Notes: generated from the sequence alone by a model not told the origin. Shown: positions 1 through 12,665, counted from the first letter of the stretch. The stretch is 64,000 nt of DNA from Tanypteryx hageni (GCA_028673005.1 CM054113.1:169925337-169989336), one strand, 5' to 3'. Program-made: numbers and translations.

Positions 1-20
1 TGTTTCAATTATATCAACGA

Positions 21-566
21 AGATAGAAAGCTGAAACCTTTACTGTATATTTCCACATTGATACCACATAATCCTGATAAGTTTAACTTTTGAAAACTTT
101 ACAGAGGCGTTTAGGAAAACGTTCAAAATATTAATAAGAAATATATTAAGTTCTAAACTTAGATGTCATTTTGAAAGAGTCAAACATCCAAAGAAGTATA
201 TTTTTATGTATAATATAAGTTTATGTTGAATGCTGATGCCCAATACAACGCTAGCTTAGCTATTAACCCTGTCTCATTTAAATGCTAACCTCAAGATAGA
301 AAGCTGAAACCTTTACTGTATATTTCCACATTGATACCACATAATCCTGATAAGTTTAACTTTTGAAAACTTTACAAAGGCGTTTAGGAAAACGTTCAAA
401 ATATTAATAAGAAATATATTAAGTTCTAAACTTAGATGTCATTTTGAAAGAGTCAAACATTCAAAGAAGTATATTTTTATGTATAATATAAGTTTATGTT
501 GAATGCTGATGCCCAATACAACGCTAGCTTAGCTATTAACCCTGTCTCATTTAAATGCTAACCTCA
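21..566. repeat. 273-bp tandem duplication, two copies
   Basis: Two adjacent 273-bp copies (21-293 and 294-566) are seen directly. They differ at only two positions that I can find (104 versus 377, and 188 versus 461), so they are about 99% identical. Neither has coding potential. The near identity implies a recent duplication, or an assembly artefact. No terminal inverted repeats are visible. Confidence 0.95.
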
Positions 567-1304
567 TCTTCACGTGTTACTTACCCGTTATAAAACAAAC
601 GAGGCTCCGTTGACCGCGTATGTGGCGGTATAACTACATGAATAATAAAAAACGCCCTAACTGTGTCAATATTACATGTTAGTTCTTGAGTTTACATTTA
701 TATATATCCTTATCCTTATTTATATGTATCCTTATGCCTTAGCATTTTTCATTTTATATTGTTTTAATGACTCATTTTTCCAATAACGTCATACCGCGAT
801 TCCCTTCAAATTCATCGGTGTTATATGAACGCTCAATAGAGTTTTCCAATTTTTAGTTTTTTTTAATAGACGGCATTTCAAAAGAATGGCAAGTTATTCT
901 CTGGAAGTCTTAGCAAGGTAAACTTGAGATGATGGAGTAAAGTTGTCGGAATGAGATTTAAAGGGTGTCGATGGTACGAAATAGGAAAAGTGATTTTCTG
1001 TAGCGTCCGAAGCCCTTCAATTGTTTTACCCCGTCTTCTGAAAAAGCAAAAAGAATTACTTCTGAGTTCAGCCATGTGTCGTCGAACGCTGTTTCTTACG
1101 ACCTATATTTCGTTACGGGATTGTCTCGAAGCAGTGGCGCAATATGGTCGTTACAAGGTAAGAGATAGTACTGGAATGAGAGCGAAAAAGTCTATTCACT
1201 GCAGTTTTTTCGAACCGTCTACAAAATTCTATCGACATTCGTCTTCCAAATGCGTGTAGACGTTGTGGCCCATCTTCTTCCTTTCTCGTTTAATTTCAGC
1301 CTCA
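567..1304. other. Noncoding stretch, nothing recognised
   Basis: AT-rich sequence with a short imprecise repeat of TATCCTTAT near 705-740. A 102-residue open frame at 951-1259 and its antisense shadow have no recognisable domain, so I treat them as chance. Confidence 0.5.
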
Positions 1305-1307
1305 CGG

Positions 1308-1515
1308 CAAATAGACCAGTCAAATTAGACTTTTTCGACGGTTAGGAGAAATAATTCATGAAGTTTTGAAAAAGTACATTTGTCAGTTAGGGCAACCTAA
1401 CTATTATATCAAAAGTTGACATGCCTGACGTGTACGCGTCGGCCGTCTTGGCGCCAAATGGCCGCTGGAACACGACCCGCGACTGACCTTTCGCGAATAA
1501 CTCGGAAACGGTCAA
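1308..1515 (-). repeat. Inverted copy of a local repeat family
   Basis: Read on the minus strand, this block matches 1789-1990 and 2108-2310 over about 200 bp. Shared landmarks are a GCGGGTCGTG box, a GGCGCC palindrome, a CGGCCGACGCGTACACG-like box, GGCATG(T/C)CAACTTTT and ATGAATTATTTC(T/C)CCTAA. It lies in inverted orientation about 275 bp from the next copy, which gives a foldback arrangement. No transposase is present. It could be a MITE or part of a larger nonautonomous element. Confidence 0.8.
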
Positions 1516-1659
1516 ATAAATGAGCTCGTTTTTACTTATGTTGAGTAATTGAAATAAACAGTAATGCCTAAAGGGGATACCACTATAAAAAAACGCGTCT
1601 GGAGCTCTACCACAGCTGTTGGCGTGGAAACGAGCTCACAACACTTGATTGTAAGACAG

Positions 1660-1984
1660 CGCGCGGGCAGCGTTCCGCAAAAAACGCTCATTTTCTGCTA
1701 TACTATCGCAGTAGCAAAATTCTGCAAAGAACCTTTCTTACAGAAAATTTTATTTTCTATAAGTCTGTCTAGTTTTATCGTAGATTTGACCGTTTCCGTG
1801 TTATTTGCGAAAGGTCAGTCGCGGGTCGTGCTCCGGCGGCAATTTTGGCGCCATAGCGGCCGACACGTACACGACAGGCATGTCAACTTTTTATATGTTA
1901 GTTAGATTACTCTATCGAACAAATGTGCCAAGTTTCAAAACTTTATGAATTATTTCCCCTAACCGTAAAAAAATGAATTTGACC
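1660..1984 (+). repeat. Direct copy A of the local repeat family
   Basis: A unit of about 320 bp. It begins near a CGCAAAAAACGCTCATTTTC motif and runs through the GGCGCC palindrome to the CCCCTAACCGT segment. The next unit begins at about 1985 with the same landmarks, so copies A and B form a tandem. The 113-residue frame at 1564-1905 crosses the repeat boundary and is not a gene. Confidence 0.8.
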
Positions 1985-2318
1985 GGTCGTTTCGCAAACA
2001 ACGCTCATTTTCTGGTATAGCTTTGCAGTAGCAAAATAATACAAAGAATCCTTCTTGTAGGAAATGTTGTTCTCTACAAGTTTGTTTATGTACATTTTAG
2101 CCGTATATTTGACCGTTTTCCAGTTATTCGCGAAATTCCAGTCGCGGGTCGTGCTCTGGCGGCCATTTTGGCGCCAAAACGGCCGACGCGTACACGTTAG
2201 GCATGCCAACTTTTGATATGTTAGTTAGGCTGCCATAACGGGCAAATGTGCCAAGTTTAAAAACTTCATGAATTATTTCCCCTAAAATGTCTAATTTGAC
2301 TGGTCTAACAAGTAACAC
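1985..2318 (+). repeat. Direct copy B of the local repeat family
   Basis: Second tandem unit, with GCAAACAACGCTCATTTTC near 1994 and a GGCGCC palindrome near 2170. It ends near GACTGGTC at about 2299, the same terminal motif that bounds the inverted copy at about 1312. Minus-strand open frames inside it (88 and 64 residues) are shadows of the repeat. Confidence 0.8.
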
Positions 2319-2474
2319 AAGTAATCATAGTATATGGTGGAAAATGCCAAGTTATAGCGTACGTCTCTCCATTAGGTAAAATAGGTTTCGACAAGCTGTT
2401 AAATAGAATGTTTACAAGCGAACGAATTGTTAAAATTAGAAAGAAAATTATTAATAATTAGATACAGTTTAAGA

Positions 2475-2545
2475 TAATCTATGGTTCTGTGATAAAATTA
2501 TCGCTTGCCACGCGGGCGGCCCTGGTTCGATTCCCGGCCGATTCG
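2475..2545 (+). repeat. tRNA-Gly(GCC)-like pseudogene or SINE head
   Basis: The central 58 bases align to eukaryotic tRNA-Gly(GCC) with about six mismatches, including the anticodon region TTGCCAC and an intact B box (GGTTCGATTCC, about 2524-2534). The acceptor stem is degenerate: only about four of seven pairs form between 2475-2481 and 2538-2544. The T stem has a T-C mismatch. A functional tRNA is therefore unlikely. The AT-rich downstream sequence could be a SINE body, but no target-site duplication was confirmed. Confidence 0.75.
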
Positions 2546-4815
2546 GATCATTTTACCATTAATTGGAGAATTTTGTTGGAAGTCAAATAATGAACTGATC
2601 TAAAGGCATCATATATTTCATGCCTATTTGTTTTATTATAAGTTTTAATTTTTAATTTATTTGTCATATTGTAAATATGGTAGATACTAGAGCGGCTGTC
2701 TTTACAATATTTATAAAAAGTTTAAGAAAATCTATGGATGCAAAACTCGGCCAAAAATCAGCCGTCATTAATGTTTATTCGCTGACAGCATCCACAAGGT
2801 TAATTTAATCCAATTGTCAAAAGGGATATGAGAGAAATGAGACTACGGTGAAAAATAGAAAACTTACAGTTAAAGAAATTTTTAAAAATCTTTAAAACAA
2901 AAATCCTAAGCCGTACGAATCTCTAAAAGGTGTTGGCTTTATTTCTCTTCACACTTCTAATATCCTGAACTAATCAAAAAATGAATAATTTCAGGTTTTG
3001 GATTTAATTATATTAATGATATGGACATATTCATCACCCAGTTGAGATATCTATGTTCAAATTTCAAATACGAAGTACAAATCCATTGTGGTAATTCACT
3101 ATGACACATTTAACGTATTTTGGAAAAAATAACCCTATGGTTGAAACATATGTCCGCGATGCAAGGAAAACATGATATCCGTTCCATTCTTTTCCTCTCT
3201 CAGGATTGGATATAACCTTTAGCCACAGGATAAGAGAGACAGAAAAAGATATATACACTGGTAGTTGAAAGGGTTAGAGCGCAAATTCCGAGAATTGTGC
3301 AGCAATTTTATGGGTTCATCCAGGCCAAGGTTTCTTATACGGATGTCAGCTTGAGCTGGTGCGATCCAAAAGAAATCGCAATGACACATGAGTGAGAGAG
3401 AGAGAAAGAGTATGGAAACGAAGTGTGCTCTCAGGACTTCAATCATTTCTATCCGATTAAGTCGATTTTTTTCTCTTTTACTGCGAGCGAAACAGTCGGA
3501 CGTAGGAACAAAAAAATAAGCGAGAGGTTCGAATGTTAATCGAGTAAGGTTTTTTTTCGCCATGTAGTTTTTTATTCGCCTCCACTTTATCCAAGCGTGA
3601 AAGGGAATAAAGGGAAAAGGGCTTAGTGGTGACTGAGACCCGACTTACGTAGTCGATGCTTCGTTGGCAGAATTTTTCAGTAACTGAGACTCAATTGTCA
3701 TTCTGTGGTGACGCAAGGCTTCCGTGCTTTCGGTTTTTCACTCTTAACGGTTGCCGAGCAAACAAATGATTAATCAACCGTTCTATTTGACTAACTGTCC
3801 TTATCCATATTTGTTTGGGTAATATTTTCGGACGCGATGCTGAAACTGGTTTCCAAACCCGCTCGAAAATACTGAAGAAATATTACGCCAAGCGCAGACT
3901 GTTCCAATAAATTAGAATTAGTATTGAATAGACAGACTACGTCATAACTACCGAGAGGCCATTAATAATAGTCCATTCCAGCTATCCATTTTAGAATCAC
4001 TCCATAAAGATATGCAAAATAGCGTCAAAATCTATACCGATGCATGATTTCTTTCTATTTCCTCGTTTGCAAAAAGAAAAAAATATAATCATAAGCGAAT
4101 TATATAATCATAAGTAAACATTAAATTTTTCTATTCTAAGCATAATATATAATTAGCGAGTGAAAGGTGTACATCATTTACAGGACCTAGTCCATAATGC
4201 GATTATAAAATGCTCATTTTTGCTAGTTTTCCCTTTTATCGTAACAGCGGTAGTTGATACAATATTTAAAGGTTTATTTAAACCGTAAAACGATCGATCG
4301 ATGCTTAGAAAATGGATCGTGAAGATAATAAATATTTTTAGAATACATCCAACGATTTCAAAACCAAACGGCGATGAAATTTCCGCCGATTTACAAACCG
4401 ACGACCCTCTTTTTTTCGGTCGCCTAGAAACGACCGGACCCGCTCACTGGCTGCATTACTGGTAGTCAGGCGCGACACAAATTACGAATTAATACCGCCA
4501 TTGATTATCATTAACCTCCTTTCATATAGGTTTTTTTCCTCGTGAAGTTTCTTCCCCACCTAAAAAAACCGATGCCATTTGACTTTCCGGCGTTAAAAAA
4601 ATAAAACACGCCCAGCACTCGCAAACCAAATCACCCCGTAATGGGAAATTAAAAATCATGGATCCCCCGGCGATAGAGAGAGGGGATGAGTGGTCCAGAC
4701 CGCAATGGCTCGAGGGATTAACCCCCTGCGGATTTAAACACTGGAGTGTTTTTTTATTATCATTATCCGGCAGGGGGTGGTGGGAGCGCGGGGGGCACGA
4801 TGCATTGTGTGAGCC
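2546..4815. other. Noncoding stretch, one possible SINE head
   Basis: No gene recognised. A 114-residue minus-strand frame at 3219-3563 overlaps a possible SINE-like segment (3262-3330) and is not convincing as a protein. Confidence 0.45.
3262..3330 (+). repeat. Possible tRNA-derived SINE head
   Basis: TAGTTGAAAGGGTTAGAGCGC resembles an RNA polymerase III A box. GGGTTCATCC, about 50 bases downstream, resembles a B box lacking one base. No clover-leaf was resolved. Confidence 0.3.
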
Positions 4816-4821
4816 TAATGG

Positions 4822-4953
4822 GAGGAGAAGGGCGAGGAGGCGGAGAGGGGAGAGAGAGAGAGGGAGAGAGAGGGGGGGGAGAGAGAGAGGGAGAGAGAGG
4901 GAGGGAGAGAGGGGGAGGGAGAGAGAAGGAGAGAGAAAGGGAAGAAGGGAGAG
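4822..4953 (+). repeat. GA-rich polypurine tract
   Basis: About 130 bases made almost only of G and A on the plus strand. Open frames on both strands here (120, 70 and 200 residues) are low-complexity artefacts rich in Arg/Glu/Gly or Ser/Pro/Leu. Confidence 0.9.
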
Positions 4954-5337
4954 GATGAATGGACTATCCCCTCGCTCTTTGGCCGGAAGGATTGATGCGT
5001 CGCGGTGGGCGAGTGCGTAATGAACCCAACGACCCGGATCGAATGGGACCGGCAGAGTTTTTAAAAGGGGGGAGGAGGATGGGTTAGGGTAGGAAGAGGG
5101 TAGGGGGTGAGCAGCCCCTTGCAATTCAAAATCTTCCTCCCACCCCTCTACCGTTGTCGACGTCTGAACATCCCCCTTACCCTACCGATGACCCTTGTAA
5201 AGGGAGGTGGGGGAGGAACGGATGGTGAATGAGGGCAGGGAAGGGGGAGAGAATGGGTCTAAGAGGTACCCGAGTGAGTCGTACGCCTTATGGCGCTTAC
5301 CGATGGGACATAGTGACAGAAGGCGCAAGAAGCATCC

Positions 5338-5339
<2 letters not shown>

Positions 5340-5371
<32 letters not shown>
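5340..5371 (+). repeat. (GA)n microsatellite
   Basis: Sixteen uninterrupted GA units. Confidence 0.97.
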
Positions 5372-5375
<4 letters not shown>

Positions 5376-5379
5376 GCGA

Positions 5380-8300
5380 GCAGGGTGTTTTGGAAAGTTA
5401 GATAGGAAGGGTCTATACATTTTACAGTGATGCGACGGGCAAGGAGGAGGGGAGGGGGCTCGGAATTTTTCGGAAGGGTTTGTAGCCGGTCAAGGGTAGG
5501 ATAGTAAAAAGGGGGTGTATGGACGGTCAAGTGAATAGAGACAATGCTAGGGGTGGTTTGGCCCACCTTTCTACGAGCCTTGCACCGTCACGGCGTCATG
5601 AACACGTCTCTATCATCGCATTTGAAAGCAACGCCCGTTCTCGAGAGTAGCCAACTCTTCTTTGTCATAACCAAGCGTTTTACGCTTACCAGCCGCAAGT
5701 TTTTTTTAAGCTTTCTTTAATCTTTGAAGATGTACGGGTAATTGATGACGCGCTTTGGGTGGCTTACGGAAGTATATGGATCCAAAAAAACAGGCGACGC
5801 AGTTCGCTGAAGGCCGACGATGAATCAATCACCGGCCTTTTTGAGAGCCCGTCATAATGGTTTTGAACCTGACCATCCCACAAAAAGGTCGTGCGATGGC
5901 CATTGGCACCGTTTTCCGATGATGGAGGGTATTCGACTCTATAACATGACTGTCCGGCGAAACGAACCCATTATCTCCCGTCACGGAGGTGCGATTATGT
6001 AACCAATGCCATTTTTTATGGTGACACTTAAAAACCGTCCTTGTCTGAGAGGTTTTGCGGCCTGCCGATGACGCGGATGGGGCGGGTTTCATATCGAGTC
6101 GATATTTTTCGCTCCACTATAGCTGAGGACGGGAAGAACGCGGCGAATCGGCGATTGGAAGGTGATACTAACAAGCGATGTTTCGAGGAGATGAAACTTC
6201 GAAGGAGAGGATGACGGATTTTGGAGGTTTATACTTAAACGAAATATTGGCAGAGAATGTGCGAAATTTTTATGGGGTTGAGTTGAGAAATAGACGCTAT
6301 TAATGGCTAGATTTGCAGCTCGCCAGAAAGGTGGGCATTCTCGTGTAGGTTGTTGTATCAAATAGGAAATGATGAGAAGTACTAAAATACTACGAAATTC
6401 TCATTGAATTTCGCTAGTCAAAAATATTGCTTAAAACTTTGTTTTAAATTCCCGAATTTCCCCGGATATTATTAAGTTTCTGTCAATTTTAGTTTCGCAA
6501 TTTAGAAATATTTTTAATTTATCATTCACCGGTAGATGACAAAAACTAAAATTTTCTTGATCTCTTTTATTTAACTCTTTCTATCGATATTGTATACTGT
6601 AAAATATACTGAAATCACCTTTTCCAATATATATCGATTAGCGAATGGTATTACTTTATATACGAAATAATTTTGGTACAAATACGACATAATTCGCAGC
6701 TGTGACATTCAATTTAAATTTAGCGGCATCGCTTTTACCTGTACGCCTTCTAATTTTCAATAAAAGGAACAATAATTGCAGCTCCTTCATATAACTACTC
6801 GAGCAATATATTTTGATTGAAAAGATGCCACAGCATATATCACCGATCAGTACAGTTCCACTTGTGATTTACGTATACGCCGGGAGGATGGAGCCCGATC
6901 CCATTTGCTATATAAAATGAAGCTTTTGACCGATAAATTTTTTACATTTCGCGTTTTTGTCGTCCTAGAATCCCCTTCTCCTACTCACTTCTGGCCGATA
7001 AAACTCATTAACCTACTTCGATCTCCAACTAATAACGCCGTTTGACATTAAATTGCAAAAGATGCGTCCAAAAATCGGGTTGGACGAAAAAAAACACAAT
7101 CGGCCATAAATGCGAGCCATAATGAACCCTGCTACCAAAGCGATCGTCGATCTTTGCCAAATTTCACGCGGTAAATCTATCACGGTTAGAATTAATGACC
7201 TCGCATTAATTGGATCCCCGAATTGCGCTCGTGGCCCTCATCTGGCTAAAAGGAGTGTTTGTCGTAATTTATCCCCTTTTTCCTACCGCATATATTCATT
7301 CCTCTTTAACTAATAACATTTTCCGCTTTTAAATCAAGCTATAAAAGGTTTTTTGCCGAAAATGTAGTTCTCACCGTGGCATGTGGATGGAGGTGTTCCT
7401 CAAAATTTTAATTTTCCTTCCGCAGTGGTTCTTTTAAAATTAAATATTTGTTCTCCTCCTGTATTTTAGTATCGTCTTCATGTAAAGATTGTTCTGTTCT
7501 TTATAAAAAAATTCCAATTTCAACTTATTTCTTTTCCTCTCCCTCTATCGCCTGACAAAGATGCTTAGAGGCCATCAAAAGCATGTTTGACGCATTTTAT
7601 TTTGCAAATTAAAATGAAATGTTTACGTTAACAACAAAATTTTGATATAGTACAAAGTTTATAAAATTGTGTTCAGTTTATTTCAAACTATATCCGTTCC
7701 ACTAACATAATTTTTAATATGGCGATAGTCACCACTTGTCACAACAGCTATCGTCTTGGTCGATTTCATGGTGACAAGTGTTGGGGATGTGAACTAGAAA
7801 TTTTCCATTTTCTTATTAAATTAACTTTATGTTTTCCTAAATTCCTTTAGACCAGGCTATAGGGAGGCTTGCCTACGTCCGCTTATGATATTTCCGAAAC
7901 TTCCTTTGTAGGTGGTTATTTCTGCTCCTCTCCCCCACTCTCAACTAAGAAACATCATCCTAACACCTTACCTTAAGCGACTCCAATCTATTAGGAATCC
8001 CGACTGACCAGTTTTTCCTTTCTTTTGTCATCCACCGAATTATGCTTCTTTCTCCTGTCCTGCGAGATTCAACACCACAAACCAGCTGTTTTTTCATCCC
8101 TTACCATTACCCTTTCTCTCGAATTATTCCATTATATTTTTATCTTTCGTCTTATAGGAACTGAAAGCGAAAAACGCATCATTTTCCTCTTTTCTTTCAA
8201 GTAGATCCCAAGGGAAACCCGAGGAGCACTTAGGATTAGTTTTTCTCTGGATGTCTTAAAACAATTGGCCAAAGAAAAATTTTCTTATTAATCCGTTTAG

Positions 8301-9350
8301 GCTACTTTAAGCAGGCGAATGATATATATTTATCTGATCATAAAAAAAGCTCCGATATATCATGAGATATCATTTCCTTTTTTAACTTTGTGGCACAGCC
8401 AGTCTTTCTAATTTAAACATATTTTATCAGTTACAATTCCTTTATTAAGTAATAAGGTTTGAAAATAGATATGGATTCCATATCTGTAAACATTATAGGT
8501 TAGTTGAGGTTCATGTAAATTTTTTAGAAGACGTAGTACTACTCGAATAGGACAATCCTAAGTTTCTTTCTTTTTCCATGCTTTCAATCTCATCCTGCGT
8601 ATTCCAACCAATGAGCTCATACAATATATAAGACTTCTTCAGATAAAATAAAGCGGATGAGTATATTGTGAAAATATTACATAAGAATGCGCATTATTCT
8701 TTTTTATACATAATTGAAATGTGAAACATTTTCAGCAATTGATAATGGAGTTTTTTCAAGAGATTGTTTTAAAAATTCAATTCTTGAATGATAAAAGAAA
8801 CTTCTTGAGTTTAGCTTCTATTGTTTGCTGTTTACTTTTTTCTTGAAAACTTGTAAGGATATTTATAAAATATCATTATTATCTTATTTCTGCTTCCTAC
8901 GATTTTAATACGACGAGTCACAAAGATTATCGTATTACTTAAAATTTATTAGTTAATGGTTAGTTCTTTTACATTTTCGTCTTTATTGTTTCTATCGATT
9001 TAAAACTTTTTTTATAAGAAATTTAGTTAATAATTGCCTTTTAATATCAAATATTATTATTATTATTTGTCATTTTTAAGTAAAAGTTCACGCTGGCACG
9101 TTAATCTCTGCTAAAAACTTTGCTGGACATATTACCCAGGCCTCTGCTTCTCCCACCGTCTGTTCGGAGGACAATAAAGAAACCCCGCTCAAACAATAGC
9201 AGTGGTCCTTGACTGACGTTCCCATTATTTTTACGTTCCTTTTGTTCTTCATTAAAATCCACCTATAAATGAGGAACAATTAAATACTCTTTGTTGTACT
9301 TTTTGAGCCATTTCATTCTGACGAGAAATTAAAAAAGAAATTCAAAACAA
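5380..9350. other. Noncoding AT-rich stretch
   Basis: No gene recognised. It contains two small inverted repeats. One is an 8-bp arm pair at 7190-7197/7204-7211, formed by ATTAAT-type sites. The other is a perfect 10-bp arm pair at 7733-7742/7771-7780. A short minus-strand frame near 9106-9264 is discussed as a weak exon candidate. Confidence 0.45.
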
Positions 9351-9361
9351 ATAATGAAGCC

Positions 9362-9425
9362 TCGACGAGAATCGAATCTGCGACTCATCGTAACGGAATA
9401 AGCTCAACCTTCAGTCAAAAGACAT
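9362..9425 (-). repeat. Possible tRNA-derived SINE fragment
   Basis: On the minus strand there is a B-box-like GATTCGATTCTCG, preceded by a GGTTGAGCTT segment that resembles a degenerate A-box region. No other SINE landmark is visible. Confidence 0.35.
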
Positions 9426-10435
9426 CGATTGTTTATTTAGTTCTTCGTTTCGTGCATTATCTCAACATTTTGCGTTGTCGATTTGTAAGTTAACCTCTAC
9501 GGTAGTATGATAGTCTCTTACAGATCACGTGTAACTATACTAATAACAACATTATACTGAATGTTCCGCCATTACAATTCTTTACTAGTTAGTAGTTATA
9601 GCTAACAGTAGTTAACAGGACAACAAACAAAATTTTCCGTCATAAATATTTTTTAATTCCAAAAACGATTTTTCGATTTCACTTTATGGCTGGGACTCAA
9701 CAAAAAACAATAAAACTTCAATAGACATAAAACGATCCAGTGAGGATTATTAAAAAGTATCTAGCTTAAACGTTCGTAATTGGAGTTATATTAAAATAGT
9801 GATTCCATTCCAGTTATATTTAGAGATAAGATCATTAGTGAATAATATATTTTACAAATATAAATCTTAGAGATTTCAATGCCGACTTGTGCTTATTACT
9901 TTTAAATCAACAGCATATCCAGAGATTGATTTCCAGGTGAGAAAAATTCTGGAGAATACAAACATTTATTTAATAAAGAGCTACCAGGCTCTCTTTACAG
10001 AATCTAATTGATGATTTATATTATAATCTTCCCAACCTTTTTATGGCTATGGAGCTGTCTAAATTATCAATTTAAAAGAGAGTATGATACGTATTTGACA
10101 CTCAATAAGCGTACATAAAATTCGAAATCAGCAAACCCAAGCTTATCGCGGTTTTTGCTTCGCAGCCTGTCTATACATGTGTTCACTTAAATACCTAGCG
10201 ATTCCTCTGTCACGCGAAGTCGTATTTTTCCTGTAATTTATCATGAATAAACCACCCCCCTCTCCTCACGCGAAAACCATCGTCATCGAATTCATCAATG
10301 TTAAATTTAGCTCAGTAAATGGATTTTAATTTATATTTATTTTAGTTAGAATAAATAAACGCTTGTTTATGCAATGTTTCTTATTATCGGAGAAAAATAA
10401 AGTAATTTTTGAGTTTAGGAACCTATTCCTCTTTT

Positions 10436-10540
10436 TCCCATAAGCCCTTAGTACCAGCATTCGCGGTTTCGACATTCACGGTTTCGACATTCGCGGCTCT
10501 CTCAGGAAAGTATATCCCATGAATGGCGAGGATTTGTGGT
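10436..10540 (+). mobile_element. Possible Tigger/pogo-like terminus
   Basis: A CATTCGCGGTTTCGA unit of 15 bp is repeated two and a half times (about 10458-10498), after a CCCTTAGTA segment. Arrangements with TTCGCGG repeats after a CCCT-type start are common at Tigger/pogo-like ends. No opposite terminus or transposase was identified, so this is inference from motif style. Confidence 0.35.
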
Positions 10541-10902
10541 ATAATATACAGGTCGCAGGTGTGGCAACCACTTATTTAAAAATGTATTCTCCTTTGAAAG
10601 AACGCTTTTCTGCCTGAGCTCATTTAGTACCTCCGTGCCGCGCTTACAGTGACAAATATATGAAAAAAATTATTACGTTACCCCTAACTCCAACAGTCGA
10701 GTCGTTGGAAGTTGCTCCCGCTTGACGATTTCCACCGCACATATACACGCACGCGTCTCTTCCAAACCATTCAATTGTCCGCACAACAACAACAACCAGG
10801 CGTATGCTCGAATAACAACGCGGACGCGAAATAATCAATCACCGGGAGCCAGGACGTGCGTTAAGGACCGGTTGACTCCGTTTCATAAGGGACCACACAT
10901 CT

Positions 10903-11170
10903 ACCTCCCCCTTTCAGCTCCTCCATTGCTCCCGCCCCTCACCCTTTTTCGCCCTATTTTCGACGTAATTTTCACCCCGCATCATCTGCCCAAACTCCCT
11001 TGCACTTTTACCTTCTAAGTCACCTCCCCACTCCCTCTCTCTCCTTCCAATTCCCAACCTACTCTTCCCCCACCCTTTTGGACTTATTTTCTCGTTCCGT
11101 CCTCTCCCCTTTTTTCATTACCCTTCCATTCACTCCCATCCCCCTTCCGTCCATCTCCCTTTTTCTTGAC
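10903..11170 (+). repeat. CT-rich polypyrimidine tract
   Basis: About 270 bases dominated by C and T on the plus strand. Overlapping open frames (98 and 63 residues, plus a 118-residue antisense frame) are compositional artefacts. Confidence 0.85.
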
Positions 11171-12586
11171 GTCTGCTCCGCCGCTACTTGAATGGAGTGC
11201 AATAATGGGAGCGATTTAAGCCTCCTATTCCTCAGAAAAACAGACCAACCTCCTCCCACCCACTCTCTCAATCTAAATGAGGTAAAGACCGCCCCTTTTG
11301 CGCAATAATAACCTCTCTGCCTCCTCCTCCCCGCACGCAAATCTCGTGCCTCTAACAAGCTTTCCGCACTCTCAAAAACAATCCACGTTTTATATACCGC
11401 GATTTGCACCGTCATCGTAACGATCGAGCACGGTCTGCCAGAATAGAATGCTTCCTGTATATGATTTTAGCTCATATTTTAATTATAATTAAGAACGTTG
11501 AATTAGTAACAAGGGATACAGTTTCACCGTTGGAAAGGTTTTAGGACTATTAGCGAAAGCGATAGTTGAAAAAAATGATTATGATGTTCTGTTACGTATC
11601 TCTCGTTAGATCGAGGGCTGAAAACACGTCAAGTGTATGGGATACAAGACAGAAGTCATATAATGGAGCAAAGAAACTTTCGTAGCTGAGCAGATATATC
11701 TATGTGTAGAAACTATGACGTAAAATTGAGCGTTACGTCATTATTAAAATATTGAATTTGCCTTCGTTAGTAGAACGTCGACTGAGTGTTGGATTGCGGC
11801 TTCTGCTGATTCGCAGGTTGGAGGAGCTAGCGTGGTTTTAGGACAAACAGAAACACCTATACAATCGGATGGAACGACCACACATACAAAACATAAAAGG
11901 TTCATTATTAGTAATTTAATCCTCCTATCATCGTCAAAGCTATATACAGTAAATCCTCTTTTGTACTGAATTGATTGATACAAAATGCTCGTTTATAAAA
12001 GGTGTACTAAAGAACTCTGATAATATAATAATAATAAATGCTTATTAAAGCGATATCATTATCACAAATCATAAAAATTTTAATCCATTGAAGTTTGTAT
12101 TTAACGATGTTATGCAGTGTCTTCTATATGCTCCTTTCAATTTAACTGCAGTTTAAATTCGTGGCAACATGCCGAGAGGATAAATGGAGCAAATTACTCG
12201 TTTTTATGAAATTTAATCTTCTAGAATCAATTGATAGTCGAATATGTTTCTGCACACCTTTCGTTGGGGGTTCAAGTAATTCAGTCGATATAAGTGTGAT
12301 CATTTCCCGGTACATATTAGCAAGGACACCGACATTATGTCTTTTTCGTAAAAAAAGGAGATAGATATAAGCGACGACCTCAATGTGCACTTTCACGCTG
12401 GTCAAACTCATACTTCACCCCCAACGACGTAATAATTTTTATTTCTTCCAGATTTCGGTGCAATCGTGAAATCATAGTGATTCGCTATAACTCATTCTCT
12501 TAACAGAAAACGATCCTTTTTACCAACTTTTATATTAACTTCGCTTTATATATATAATATATATTTTTTTCAGATTAGACGGGGTC

Positions 12587-12589
<3 letters not shown>
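11171..12589. other. Noncoding stretch, nothing recognised
   Basis: No gene recognised. Short frames at 11744-11983 (minus) and 12142-12411 (both strands) carry no motif I know. Confidence 0.4.

Positions 12590-12665
<76 letters not shown>
12590..12665 (+). repeat. (TA)n microsatellite
   Basis: About 76 bases of uninterrupted TA repeat, preceded by a shorter imperfect TA run at about 12547-12562. Confidence 0.97.

Noticed and set aside
4522..5124. 200-residue minus-strand open frame
   Set aside because: It is the antisense of a GA tract. The protein is Leu/Ser/Pro repeats with no domain.
5820..6092. Overlapping 60- and 87-residue frames on opposite strands
   Set aside because: No motif, no splice or start context, and mutual antisense openness. 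Best explained by local GC content.
7733..7780. 10-bp perfect inverted repeat as microRNA or terminator
   Set aside because: Stem too short and loop 28 nt. Such repeats are expected by chance in a window this size.
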